Shown piece by piece: positions 33,230-44,425 of a stretch of 64,000 nucleotides of DNA. The position numbers were made by a program, and so were the translations under genes. Source of the stretch: Artemia franciscana. Taxonomy: Eukaryota > Arthropoda > Branchiopoda > Anostraca > Artemiidae. The notes under the pieces were generated by a model. It worked only from the letters and a program-made list of their open reading frames with translations, had not been told where the DNA came from and did no database searches. Each line of letters starts with the position of its first letter. The stretch's first letter is position 1. Location: contig NC_088867.1 in assembly GCF_032884065.1 (NCBI RefSeq), positions 28,469,976 through 28,533,975 on the forward strand, read 5' to 3'.

Positions 33230-34440
33230 GAAAGAGTCAAAACTTTAGCGTAAAAAGTGGGGCATTGACTAGGGGAGTGCCCCATTTAAATACGGAATAA
33301 TTCCTGTTAGTTTTAAGTTTTAATGTCGCTCCTTACTTTCAGTTAAAAAACTTGTTTTTTATTTAATTTCTGACGTTTTCAATTAATTCAGGTTTTTAAG
33401 ATTGCTCACCGCGCATGAATAATTAAAACAAAATCTGTATACTAATGTTACTTTTTTTTAACTAATAATAACCTTACAAAGTTTGATTTTTGTTCCAGTT
33501 TTTTAAGAATGACTTCTGAATCACAAAGGCTGTTTAGTTAGAATAATAACCTGTTTTGAAAGTTAAAAAAAAAAAACTTTAGCGTAAGAGCAAATTATTG
33601 AGGAGAGGCAAACCCCTCATATACATAGTATTTTCTGTTCGTTTTAAGTTTTAATGTGGCTCTTTACTTTCAGTGAAAAAAACTTGTTTTTTTATTTAAT
33701 TCCTAATCGTTTTTTAAGTAATGGTGGGAAATCCGGCCCCCCTTTTTCATGGATAATTCCCTTCCCCCATGAAAAATTCTTCCATGGAAAGATCCTTCCA
33801 CGTAACCTTCTTCCCCTGACCCCCCACCAAAAAAATCCCCCTAAAAACGCCTGTTTGCTTCCCAATAACCAATACTATATGTAAATAATGTGCAAAGTTC
33901 ACAACTTGCAGCCCTTCCCCCGGTGAGTCTGCGGGATTGTCATCCTCAAAGACATAGTTATTAGATTCGACTATGCTGAACAAATTGGCTATCTCAAAAT
34001 TTTGATTTGGTGATTTTGGGAAAAAATGAGCGTAAGAGGGTGCCTAGTTGCCATCCAATTTTTTTGGTCACTTAAAAAGGGCACTGAACTTTTAATTTTC
34101 GTTTGAATGAAAAAAACACGCTTCCGTGATCTTTTTTCTGGCGAAAAATTCAAAATTCCACATTTTTGTAGATAGGAGCTTGAAACCTCTACAGTAGGGT
34201 TTTCTGATATATTGAATCTTGACTAAGATTTTATGACTTTTTAGGGGGTATTTCCCCCTTTTTCGAAATAAAGGCAAATATTCTGAGGCTCGTAACTTTT
34301 GATGGGTAGCACTACACTTGATGAAACTTATATATTCGAAATCACCATAAAAACCCGATTCTTTTGATGTATTTATTGGTATTAAAATTCCACTTTTCAG
34401 AGTTTCGGCTACTATTGAGCCGGGTTGCTCCTTACTTACA
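33230..34440. repeat. Hairpin repeat family, degenerate copies with the CTTCCCAATAACCA block
   Basis: 33230-33380 and 33590-33700 hold the CTTTAGCGTAA and TCTGTTAGTTTTAAGTTTTA blocks. 33725-34430 is a copy of the ~830-bp segment found at 53550-54394 and 54735-55564. It has the same CTTCCCAATAACCA, AACTTGCAGCCC, GGTCACTTAAAAAGGGCAC and CATTTTTGTAGATAGGAGCT blocks in the same order. It ends at GAGCCGGGTTGCTCCTTACT, without the terminal palindrome of the other copies. Confidence 0.8.
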
Positions 34441-34444
34441 ATTA

Positions 34445-35285
34445 AATAAAAAAAAAAATTCTTTTTAACTGAAAGTAAGGAGCGACATTATAACTTAAAA
34501 CGAACAGAAATTACTTCGTATATGAAAGGGGCTGCTTCCTCATCAACGCCCCGCTCCTTATGCTAAAGTTTGACTCTTTTTCTCAACTCTACTTTTTAAA
34601 ATAGTAAAAAACTTTAGCGTAAAGAGCGGCGCTTTGATGAGGAAGCAGCCCCTATATTGGGGAGTAAGTCGTCCCCAAAGACGTAGTTATAATGTTTTTC
34701 GACTACGCTGAATAAAATGGCAATCTCAGAATTTTGATCCGGTGACTTTGGGAAAATAATTAGGGTAGAAGGGGGCCTAGGTGCCCTCCAATTTTTTTGC
34801 TCACTTAAAAAGGACACTACAACTTATCATTTCCGTTAGAATGAGCCCTCTCGCAACATTCTAGGACCACTGGGTCGATACGATCACCCCTGGAAAAAAA
34901 CAAACAAATAAACACGCATCCGTGATCTGCCTTCTAGCAAAAAATACATAACTCCACATTTTTGTAGATAGGAGCTTGAAACTTCTACAATAGGGTTCTC
35001 TGATACGCTGAATCTGATGGTGTGATTTTCGTTAAGATGCTATGACTTTTAGGGACTGTTTCCCCCTATTTTCTAAAATGAGACAAATTTTCTCAGGCTC
35101 GTAACTTTTGATGAGTAAGACTAAACTTGATGAAAATTAAAAATCAGTATTAAAATGCGATTTTTTGATGTAGGTATTGGTATCAAAATTCGATTTTTTG
35201 GAGTTTTGGTGACTATTGAGCCGGGTCGCTCCTTACTACATTTCGTTACCACGAACTGTTTGATTCATTACCACGAAATGTTTGA
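34445..35285. repeat. Hairpin repeat family copy ending in the ACAGTTCGT-type palindrome zone
   Basis: 34462-34665 is a foldback. AACTGAAAGTAAGGAGCGAC, ACGAACAGAAATTAC and CGCCCCGCTCCTTATGCTAA on the left face AACTTTAGCGTAAAGAGCGG and GATGAGGAAGCAGCCCC on the right. 34670-35260 is another copy of the ~830-bp segment, 5' shortened. It ends GAGCCGGGTCGCTCCTTACT, then a slightly altered palindrome (TTCGTTACCACGAACTGTTT) near 35250. Confidence 0.78.
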
Positions 35286-35318
35286 TAAGGCCCAGATGAG
35301 TTTCTTTTTTTTCCAAAG

Positions 35319-35586
35319 GTGCATATTTTGTTTTTGTTGCTAAAATTTCTGGTGATAAAAGTAGGTTTTGGAGGAAGGTTAGTTTCACTATACCTCTTTT
35401 CAAAATCGCTTCCGTAGTTGCAAAAACCAATCCTACTGAGCCTGACCTGATCCTAAAACCTATTTCTGGCTTATATTCTACACATTTGGATTGTGGTTGT
35501 AAATCAGTTATCCTCCATAACAAAAAGTCGAGTGTAGCAGCTGGTTGGAAAGTACAAGGATTGGTTCACCAACAATCGATATGCAG
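35319..35586 (+). CDS. Unassigned candidate exon inside the TOM70 intron
   Basis: Eighty-eight codons are open without a stop or Met. They lie between a strong acceptor (TTTCTTTTTTTTCCAAAG) and a consensus donor (CAG followed by GTAAGT). Two bases complete an upstream codon, and the exon leaves in phase 2. It encodes AYFVFVAKISGDKSRFWRKV, SFTIPLFKIASVVAKTNPTE, PDLILKPISGLYSTHLDCGC and KKSSVAAGWKVQGLVHQQ. I recognise no family. It cannot be a TOM70 cassette, because joining it to the exon at 31612 would hit a stop within nine codons. It begins about 30 bases after the hairpin-family repeat ends. It could be an exon of a nested gene, a captured gene piece, or chance. Confidence 0.35.
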
Positions 35587-35914
35587 GTAAGTTATGAAAG
35601 CAGTTAATAGTGGTCTTCCCCTAGAGAGACTATTCATCGAATGGGTGTGCCGGTAAACATCACACTAAGTTATCTCTGGAAAATTCCGATCACCAGCTAT
35701 AGTAGAATTACCTCGGAAGGTATACTCGTATATTGCTTTACTAAACATAAAACAAAAGGCACACTCAATATTCGATATGGAAGGTAATGAAAGACTGCGT
35801 TATTTATAACGTATTCCAAGACGAGGCTGATTTTGTTCCTTCCCGTTTCTATCAAACCAAATGTATTCGAATGTTATCATAGATAACTTCGAAGACCCCA
35901 CTGCCTTTCCATGA

Positions 35915-36043
35915 CGAAAGTAAAACAGTTCAAAATAGATGACGAACACTATATATGTGTTCGAAATATCCAGTTAAATAATTTTATATCTATTCACTGT
36001 CAATTAAAAGGTTTCATCCCTATTTTGAACTGTTTTACTTTCG
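35915..36043. repeat. 24-bp perfect inverted repeat with 81-bp spacer
   Basis: The left half 35915-35938 starts CGAAAGTAAAACAG and the right half 36020-36043 is its exact reverse complement. The spacer is unique. No transposase or target duplication was recognised. Confidence 0.75.
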
Positions 36044-37554
36044 AATGTTATCAATTTCATCCACTCCATGTAGTAACTTAATCGACACTAATATGCCACG
36101 TTTATAATAATTAGATATGAAATTTTGATATGGGCTAGAGCGAGCTTATTCTTTAGAGTTTTTAGGCGAATCTGTTAACAAAAAACACTCAATACTGTAA
36201 ATTATACTTCTGACCTCAGTTAAATGTTAGTAAGTTTTTTTTACTTAGTTTTATTAATTTAGTTATTAGATAGCAATCAGCAAGTTTTTCATTAGTTGCA
36301 AGAACACACAAATCTGGATTACATATAGGTTCCAATAATCCTTCGTCTTAAGGTTTTGTTCATCATTATGTCTACTGATTGCAAATGATACTGACAACTT
36401 GAAGAGGGAGCAAAGTTGATATAAAGCTTTCATATAAAAAGTTGGTAGTTTCAATGGTATTGGTGGTAAGTCTTGATTATATTTTCTGCAGTCTGAAGGA
36501 TCGCAGTAACTATATTCCATAGAGTTTGAAAGATTTACACCTTAAAATCAGTTCCCTTTTCTAACTTGTCAAAAAACTATTCTATATGAACTTTTTTGTT
36601 CTGAGGTGTGCTTTGAGTAAAGGGCACTGGGGTCGGAATGGTCCTCTTCAACTTTATTAAAATTCAACCAACACTGTCTTATCTGTCTAGAATCTCCGTC
36701 TCTTTTCTCTGTCTTCCTTATTCTGTGATATCTGTAAAGAGTAAAAAAAGAAAAAAAATGCGAACGTCGCTGTCTGAATTTCACTGTTTCTTCGAAAAAA
36801 GAACAACTTCCTATATTTCTTAGTTAGATCAATGTGCTTCGTTCTTGTTTTAAATTATGATGAGCAGTGATTTTATTCAAAGACATAATATTGCTAATTA
36901 CTCAATAAATATTGCTTTATTGACTCCAAATGTCAGTATAGCTACATTTGGAATCCCGAGAAAACTTAGATTTTGGTTTGGCAGATTCTTTGAGCTTCTC
37001 ATCATTCCCGTTCGGCTCGATATCGAATTTAAATGTTGTTGAGAACTGCCACCCATAAGGTGCATTCTCCCCCCCCCCTCCACAAAAAATTGCATATAAC
37101 GATCGCTTAATAGTATTATTTGGTGTTTGTAGTGTTATAAAGTATTCGATTTTATTGTCCACTTTATTACGTTTAAAATTTTTATCAACTACTGATATGC
37201 ATAGGTGGGAAGTATTTGACAGGTCTACATCACCCACTATTTGCAATTAATATTGAGCTCATCTACACAAAAGAGATCGTCAGACTTTAGTGCTTTTCTA
37301 GGGACTAATCAGAAAGTGATTCTTAAGATGCAAAATACAATGATAATAAAATCATATATGGTAAAAAATAACACAAAACGAGTTAAAGAATTTCAATAAT
37401 AGAAGAAAAATCCACAAAAAAGAAAGAACTACTAACTATTTTTATATCACAACAAACATGTACTGAATGAGGGTTTGCCCCTTACATGATTGCCCAGCAT
37501 CACGGAATAGTCAATAGCATTCAATATAGTAAAAATAAGGTAGAAAGTGCACAC

Positions 37555-37768
37555 CAGGGTTGCCAAACCAGTTAGTTCCTAAAGTGCTAAAATAGCCCGA
37601 ATTTGCGCGCTACATAACGATTTTCGGTGCCATAGTCAAAAAATTAAATGTAATAGTGCTAAAATAGCACTTTCGTACTACAGGTCGCAACCCTGAGCAC
37701 CTTTTATAGTGTTATACAAAATGAAATAATGTTGAATTAGCACTTTCGCGCTACAAGTGGCAACCCTG
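37555..37768. repeat. hAT-like MITE with CAGGGTTGCC termini
   Basis: It begins CAGGGTTGCCA and ends TGGCAACCCTG, inverted termini of about 11 bases of the CAG...CTG kind found in hAT elements. A third terminus (CGCAACCCTG, ending 37695) lies inside, and AGTGCTAAAATAG-type blocks recur. The array therefore looks like a nested or partly duplicated element. I could not see a clean 8-bp target duplication. It has no ORF and ends about 100 bases before the last TOM70 exon. Confidence 0.55.
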
Positions 37769-37871
37769 GTACATGCGTACATGTTTTAGCCTGTTATCAT
37801 GCCTCAACCCTTCTACCATGAAGTATACGTTCTTAAAGAAATAAGGAATAATCGTCGAATCTCTTTTTTAG

Positions 37872-38025
37872 GGGCAGACTGGACAAATCTGTAGACTACT
37901 TCAGAAGAGCGATACCCTTAGCGCGCTCTGAAGCTGAGCTGTCTCACTTATTTTCCTTAATGAATGCAGCAATTGCCCAAACGAAAGTTGCCAATAACCT
38001 TGGACTTCGCGTGCCTCTCTTGTAA
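37872..38025 (+). CDS. TOMM70: TOM70 terminal exon
   Basis: The exon is 154 nt. The first base completes a Lys codon and 51 codons follow, including the TAA at 38023-38025. The acceptor is ATCTCTTTTTTAG. It encodes GRLDKSVDYFRRAIPLARSE, AELSHLFSLMNAAIAQTKVA and NNLGLRVPLL. The human end (…LAKSEMEMAHLYSL…AQTEVAKKYGLKPPTL) is clearly homologous and of the same length. The C-terminal helices help form the pocket for precursor proteins. Confidence 0.97.
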
Positions 38026-38079
38026 TTTTCAAGTAAGGGTAGTACTTCATATAAGTCAAATAATTCCACAGTTGTATAT

Positions 38080-38085
38080 TTTATT
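38080..38085 (-). terminator. ATP5MG: Poly(A) signal AATAAA of ATP5MG
   Basis: TTTATT on the + strand is AATAAA on the - strand, 103 bases after the ATP5MG stop. It lies between the TOM70 stop and the TOM70 poly(A) signal, so the two transcripts should overlap tail to tail. Confidence 0.65.
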
Positions 38086-38110
38086 CCAAACCGATTATAG
38101 TAAAAGAGAA

Positions 38111-38116
38111 AATAAA
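38111..38116 (+). terminator. TOMM70: Poly(A) signal AATAAA of TOM70
   Basis: A canonical AATAAA lies 86 bases after the TOM70 stop. The implied 3' UTR is short and runs to about 38130, past the ATP5MG poly(A) signal on the other strand. Confidence 0.7.
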
Positions 38117-38187
38117 CCTGTTATGAAAAAATCTTTAGACTTCTATTTACTGACAGTTTAATGCAGAATATGAGGGTACAACATAAT

Positions 38188-38286
38188 TTATACACGATAT
38201 CCGATAACTGATCCTTTGCCTATACATTCACCAACGAAGAACCACATGGCAATTTCAGTAACAATTAATGTATTCAACCAAGCTTC
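38188..38286 (-). CDS. ATP5MG: ATP synthase subunit g, exon 3 (C-terminus, membrane helix)
   Basis: There are 33 codons with the TAA at 38188-38190. The acceptor on the - strand is GTCTACTTTCAG. It encodes EAWLNTLIVTEIAMWFFVGE then CIGKGSVIGYRV. This is the single membrane helix and end of mitochondrial subunit g. The GxxxG packing motif (GECIG) is conserved, compared with GEIIG in the human protein. Subunit g with subunit e helps dimerise the F1Fo ATP synthase and shape cristae. Confidence 0.96.
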   Translation of the reverse strand, partial: EAWLNTLIVTEIAMWFFVGECIGKGSVIGYRV

Positions 38287-41013
38287 CTGAAAGTAGACAA
38301 ATATTAGTGCAATGATCAAAACATTAAAAATTTGGACAATTCCTTCCTGGAGATAAGAGTCTGGACTTTATAATTAATAGTGCTTTAAACAACATCTTCC
38401 GGTAGAGGTGGATCTTGAGATGTCTACATCTCCATGTGAACAAATGGATGTCACTATATACCTCGACAAACCTAATCGTCCATCAATTGGCATTCTCTCT
38501 ACAATTGGCAATGCACTACAATGGTGTGCAGCGAGGAAAATGTAACATCAAAGTAAAGTTTTTAGTTGTTTTGACGCCCCTCCCCCATGGTTGGATGACA
38601 CCTGAGTTCGCCATGGATTAAATGAGGCGATGGCAATGTTACATGTCATACATAAGCATCAGCACAGTTTCTAATAAAACCAAGAAATACGAGACACAGT
38701 GGTATAAAAAAGATAACCCGATTTGCTGTCCCTTCTGTTCTTTTGGTAGAACAGAACATGCCTTTTTTGCAGTATCTATAATCGATAAAGTGGGAAACAC
38801 AGATCATTTACGACCTTAAATCGTTCTGGTAGCTATTCCATTATGTAATAGGCGCCAAATTAAGCTATTATATAGTAAGGGTGCTTGGCTCAACTATATG
38901 GAAAACGCTGCCTACAAATTTGATAATGAAGCCCGAGAGTGTTCGTCTAAGCTCAATAAACACGTGCGATTAGATAGACATTGATGTCCAGTCACTCTAT
39001 TAGCCAAACAGATTTTTGTCCATTTTATAAGGATTCCCGGCTGGTCAAAAGAAAAAACTGGGACATTTATTATCCAAGAAGAAGCTTCTAAGATCCTTAA
39101 ACAGCAGAGAGAATTCCCTCCCAGTTGTTTTACGTCATTTGCCTTACTTACTGGAAAAATGAATTAAATCTAAACAAATAAAACCTCACTGTATGCAATG
39201 ACGGACATATAATCACACACAGTGAGACAATGAAATAATGCCTAACACTCCTAAAAATCCCAAGAACCTCTTTAAATACCTGGCTACTAAACTGAACCAA
39301 TCAACAACAGGTTGGTGCTTTAAATTGTTGGAGAATATGCTCTTAAATCTTATGCTATAAAAATGACCCTGAAAACTGGACCAGTCTTTTCAGATTACTT
39401 TGAAAAACAGTTAAAAAAAAAAGAAAAAAAGAAAAACACATAGATATAAATACAACAAAGTCCTCATACTTAATTGAACAAATATATCTTGATATAAACA
39501 TGGCCTCATTGTAAAGAAAGCGGATATGCCGTTTCAAACAAAACCAAATTGCACTAATTGTATCATTAATGAGCCCTGCTAGGAGGAATAATCAGACCCA
39601 ATATAATAGCGTGTAATAAGTGAAGAGCAATCTTTCTCTCATGTTACTTTCCTTGTCACTATAAGTAATGGAGTTATAAACGTTGGGGGCAGCACATTTG
39701 ATCGGAAATTGAAAATTATATAGTCCTATTTAAGGGTTAAAAATGATTGGAGGACAATTAACCCCCTCCCAAGCCAATTTTTAGCCCTAGTTCCCTCCAT
39801 AATATTGAATTGAGATGTCTGTTTCACTTGGAATGATTTAAAGGTCTATGAAATGTGCCCCATGGAGAGGGGTTTGAGGAGAGACAAGATCCAAATAACC
39901 CCAAGGGGTTATTGTGTAACGTAAGTTACACTATAGACCCATTTTTCACAAATAAATTTTTAGCAGAAAATGTGGGCATGTCCCACCTTGTTAAAACCGG
40001 AATTATGCAAAGAAAATAGATTTGTATAATAAGAGACACAAGTTAGAGCCTGATCCCTCCAACCCACCAACCCTGCTCTCTGCTGCCAAGTTTTTGCAGA
40101 AAGCTAGGCATATTATAGCTTGATGAAATCAGAATTATATGATGATTCTTGATCATAGTGCAAAACCGAGTCGAGACCTGGTTTGAAACAAGCCAAGCCC
40201 TTTTGGCTTAATGCAATAGGAAGCTGATTCAGAATTTAAAAAAAGGCAAAAAGAGCAAAGTCCGAGCTACAGACTAACTCCCACCTACTTTCTGCAAGAA
40301 TACATATACGTTATATACAGTCAGACAGACCTTCCCCCAGAAATTTTAGACCACTAAATATTTTGGTTGAGGTACAATGCAGTTTCAGACTAAGAAACTT
40401 TGAAGCCTGCCACTGGCTTTACTGTCAAGGGCTGTGGTCTCCAAGTTCCTGGGAAGAATCTCTTTGTGTGTATGTACCAGCTTGTCAGATATTAAATTTT
40501 AAATTTTGTTTACATCTCCAAGTTACCAAAGTTGGGTGATCAATTCAAAGCAAATCATTCAATTTTTTGAATTCCCTATATTGGTCAACCACACTATAGT
40601 CCAATGTCCATTGACTGGCTAGCAGTGCAGCAATTTAGTTTAACATGATTATCCTAATTGGAGAAACATGCGTTTGATTAATTGTGGTTGGAAAAAAGAG
40701 CAAGACGAAAAACCAAGCATTCAACGCAAAATTTCTTTGAAGCTGAAAAAAGATGAAGTTTTAGACTTAAAGTTCTGGTTTTCAGAAAAAGAGGACTGGG
40801 CTGATTCTTGGAAATATTTTTGATTCCCCTCTGGGGGCAGGTTTAATCAAGAGTTGTATGAACTACAAAATACAAGTAAAAGCACAGCTTAGGAATTTGA
40901 CAGAATTAAAAATATAATGACTCAGAACCAATTTACAAACCACATAATTTTGCTAGGAATTACACAAAACAAACCTCCAAACAAAGGAAGAGATGGAAAA
41001 CTTCATAGCTTAC
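38287..41013 (-). other. ATP5MG intron 2 content, 2.7 kb
   Basis: I see no recognisable element. Low-level internal similarity (the CACCTTGTTAAAAC block near 39990, shared with 44935) suggests old dispersed repeats. Open frames at 38415-38819 on the + strand lack family features. Confidence 0.5.
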
Positions 41014-41174
41014 CCTAACTGAAACCTGCTTCCATTTTCCTGTTTTGGCACTGTGAATCAAATTTTGTATGCCCTCTTGAATTTTAGGAACATCAGCTGG
41101 ACCTGGTGGGGTTAGTTCAACTTTTGCATATTTCAAAAATGTAGCCAGTTTTGGCCTTGTAACAGCTATTGTGT
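41014..41174 (-). CDS. ATP5MG: ATP synthase subunit g, exon 2 (core)
   Basis: The exon is 161 nt. Two bases complete the Asn codon begun in exon 1 and the exon ends in phase 0. The acceptor is TTTTTTTTTATACAG and the donor GTAAGC, both on the - strand. It encodes TIAVTRPKLATFLKYAKVEL, TPPGPADVPKIQEGIQNLIH and SAKTGKWKQVSVR. The RPKLATF-YAKVEL-PP-PA--P block is diagnostic for subunit g. Confidence 0.97.
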
Positions 41175-42275
41175 CTGTATAAAAAAAAACAAAAAACAAT
41201 TTAATATGAATAGAAAACTCAAATTTAGAAGACACATTTGATTGGATTGAATATCTGAGAGATACAAGTTTTCACTAACAAAGCAACTAAACCTGAATAA
41301 AAAGAAACATAAAAAGCCAAACAATGTTGAAAAACGGAAAAAAAAAACAGCAACTAAAGACATGTAAAATTCAAAAAGAATATAAGCAGCTTTCAAATCA
41401 TTCAAGGTAATGAATGACAAATAAAAAGCAGTCCCTGTGAATAGAAACCTATTTCTAAAATACAGAATGTAACTAACCATACATAGATTCTTAAATGTTG
41501 TAAGTCTGTCAGATAATAGACCAGCAAATGCAGCTTATATGGTGCTTTAACAGGCCCTGAAAGTTTCAGTTTAATACCCGTAGCTCTTCCTGAGACATTA
41601 CTTATATGACCTTTTGACAACCAACATACACTTAGTGTTTTAATTTTCTTTTTAACCTCTCCCTCAACATTTCCTGAAAGTTACACCTTAATACCCTAAG
41701 CCTCTTTGGAGACCCAAACATATCTGTTCTAGGAATTTTCTAAAAACAAAACCTGAAGAATAGACAACTTGCATAACTTACTACCCATACTCCAGGGACT
41801 GTGAGTAGTCGGGGGATCCCTGAAGAAATAGTTCCTTGACCTTTATACTATTTTGAACAAAAAGACCATATTAAAATTTTGATTAAATGTGTTAGGGGGG
41901 AGGACAACTAAAAAGGTCATTGAAGGGGGTGGGTTGCCCTTCTGACTCCTAAGAGGGACATTGTTACTTCATATTTTCAGTTGAATTAGCTCCATTCAAA
42001 GTTTCTATCAAAACCCCTTCCATCTGAAGTGGCTCTGGGAAAAAATAAAATAATTAATACATTGAAGGCTTATGTCCCTTCACTATAGGTGATAATAGAA
42101 TATTGAACATCTATTTTGAGGGAACAAAAGAAAAACAAGAGATAACAGCTTATACGGCATATGTGACGAGGTCGGAAGAGCTAAGAGCTAAGAGCATATA
42201 TGGCATGAGCTCTAGCGAAATTATAAGAATCAATAGACTTATTTAAAAGGAAAATCAGAGGCTTAATGCCGGTCA

Positions 42276-43525
42276 GGATTTAAAATAAGAGCTCTGAGAC
42301 ACGAGGTCCTTCTAAATATCAAAATTCATTAAGATCTGATCACCCACTTGTAAGTTAAAAAGACTTCATTTTTTCTAATTTTTCCTCTCCCTTCAGCCCC
42401 CCAGATGGTCGAATTGGTGAAAACGACTTTATCAAGTCAATTTGTGCAGGTCCTTGACACGCCTACCAATTTTCATCGTCCTAACACGCCCAGAAGCACC
42501 GAACTTTAAGTTCTGAGACACAACACCTTTCTATATATCAAGTTTCATCAAGATCCGACCACTCATTCATAAGATAAAGATAGTTTAATTTTCACGTTTT
42601 CCAAGATTTCCGGTTTCACCCTCCAACTCCCCCCAATGTCACCGGATTTCGTCAGGATTTAAAATAATAGCTCTGAAGCACAAGCTACTTCTAAATATCA
42701 AATTTCATTAAGACCTCATCACCCGTTTGTAAATTAAAAATACCTCATTTTTTCTGAATCACCCCCCCCCCCCAAAAGAGAGCGGATCTGGTCCGGTTAT
42801 ATCAGTCAGTCACGTATCTTGGACTTGTGCTTATTCTTCCCAAAAAGTTTCATCCTGATCTCTCCACTCTAAGCGTTTTCAAAGATTTCCAGTCCCCTCC
42901 CCCAACTTCCCCCAATAACACTGGATCCAGCCAGGATTTAAAATAAGAGGTCTGAGGTACGAGGTCCTTCTAAATATGAAATTTCATTAAGATCCGATCA
43001 CTCCTTTGTAAGTTAAAAATACCTCATTTTTCAGAATTAACCCTCCCCCCAACTCCCCCAAAGAGAGCGGATCCGTTCCGGTTATGCCAATCATGTATCT
43101 AGGACTTGTGCTTATTTTCCCACCAAGTTTCATCCTGATCCCTCCACTCTAAGCATTTCCCAAGATTTTAGGTTTCCCCTTCAACTCCCCTTAATGTTAC
43201 TGGATCTGGTCGGGATTTAAAATAAGAGCTCTGAGACACGATATCCTTCTAAATATCCAATTTCATTAAGATCCGACCACCCGTTTGTAAGTTAAAAATA
43301 CCTAATTTTTTCCAATTTTTCTGAATTATCTGTCCCCCCCCCCAGATGGTCGAATCGGGGAAACGACTATGTCTAATTTAATCTGGTCTAGTCCCTGATA
43401 CTCCCGCCAAATTTCTTCATCCTAGCTTATTTGGAAGTACCTAAACTTGCAAAACCAGGACTGACAGACAGACAGTGACAGAATTTGCAATTGCTGTATG
43501 TCACTTGGTAAATACCAAGTGCCAT
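42276..43525. repeat. Tandem array of ~280-bp units ending in a 9-bp hairpin
   Basis: The block GGATTTAAAATAAGAG recurs at 42276, 42655, 42934 and 43213, spaced 379, 279 and 279 bases. It is followed each time by CTGAG-CAC, a TTCATTAAGATC-like run and a poly-C or poly-T stretch. The array ends with GACAGACAGACAGTGACAGA and the hairpin CACTTGGTA-AA-TACCAAGTG (43502-43521). No ORF spans it. The terminal hairpin resembles a transposon end, but the class is unknown to me. Confidence 0.8.
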
Positions 43526-43559
43526 AAAAAATATGTGAAATTAGGCATAATTCTACTTC

Positions 43560-44425
43560 TTTTTACCTTAAATTGCAGCTAGGAGCAATCTAAGGACCTC
43601 TCCTTGTAGATATCCAGAATGATGACTTGATTTGTATACAAAGTTCATTAGTGACCAGGTGCCATTCCATGTTCAGTAGCATCCCATTGAGTTTATACTC
43701 TATGCAGGACCGCTCAGCATCTAGCCTTCTTTGAAAATATCAATGGATTTTGGGAGGGTATTAGCCCTCAACAACTTGTAAGCTAAAATGACATCCCCTC
43801 TATTTTTCCTGTAAAACAATGTCGGGAGATTCAGTTTTGAAAGTCTTACAGGTAGGAAAGCTCCCATATGTCAGATATCACTTAAGTGACACATCTTTGC
43901 ACATGTTCAAACATTGTTATGTCTTTTTTAAAATATGGGGAGCCAATAGACATTCCAACTTCAAGCTTAGGATGCACAAGTCCCTTACATAGAAAACTGA
44001 TGATTTTTGGGGAACAAGTGGAAATAATATGCTTAATCAATACTATGGTTGGAATAGCCCCAGCAGCAGACCTCTGCATGAGTGCTGATTTTTAGTTTAT
44101 TATCAATAGACACCAAGATCCTGCTCATTTTTTTACAGAGGAGAGTGGGTGGACTAAGAAAAAACAAGAGAAGCAAGGATTCAGTTTGCCAAAGTGAATG
44201 ATATGGCACTTGGCAACATTGGATTCAAGAAGCCAGGCCTCAGCCCCTTGGCCCAGCAGTTAAAGATTATTTTTTAGCAGGGCATCTTCACAGGACAAAA
44301 CAGGTCCAAGAAGCTTCAGGTTGTCTGCATAAAGAGTTGATTTACTGCTGATAATAGAAGGAGCACCATTGATGAAGATATTGGATAGTGTAGGACCCAA
44401 TACACTTCCCGAAGGAACTCCACTC
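43560..44425 (-). pseudogene. LINE reverse transcriptase fossil
   Basis: The - strand gives VQSGVPSGSVLGPTLSNIFI, NGAPSIISSKSTLYADNLKL (YADD decayed to YADN) and, after a stop, AWLLESNVAKCHIIHFGKLN. The thumb follows with FLCKGLVHPKLEVGMSIGSP and YFKKDITMFEHVQR, then YRKNRGDVILAYKLL in another frame. Many stops are present. The order is that of a CR1-like ORF2, and this is a different lineage from the element at 11885. Confidence 0.82.

Larger units (their letters stand above)
31833..37871 (+). other. TOM70 last intron content, 6 kb
   Basis: It contains a LINE RT tail fossil (32850-33140), hairpin-family repeats (33230-35285), an unassigned spliced-looking open exon (35319-35586), a 24-bp inverted repeat (35915-36043) and a hAT-like MITE (37555-37768). 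I see nothing recognisable at 31833-32850 or at 36050-37550. Confidence 0.5.

Noticed and set aside
35319..35586. Use of this open exon as a TOM70 cassette
   Set aside because: Joining it to the exon ending at 31832 shifts the frame and meets a stop after a few codons.
38415..38819. Two adjoining + strand frames as a gene
   Set aside because: They have no family resemblance and lie antisense within ATP5MG intron 2, with no splice or poly(A) support.
43502..43521. Helitron 3' end
   Set aside because: A hairpin is present, but no CTRR terminus follows it and no A/T insertion pattern could be judged. The same holds for the ACAGTTCGT palindromes.
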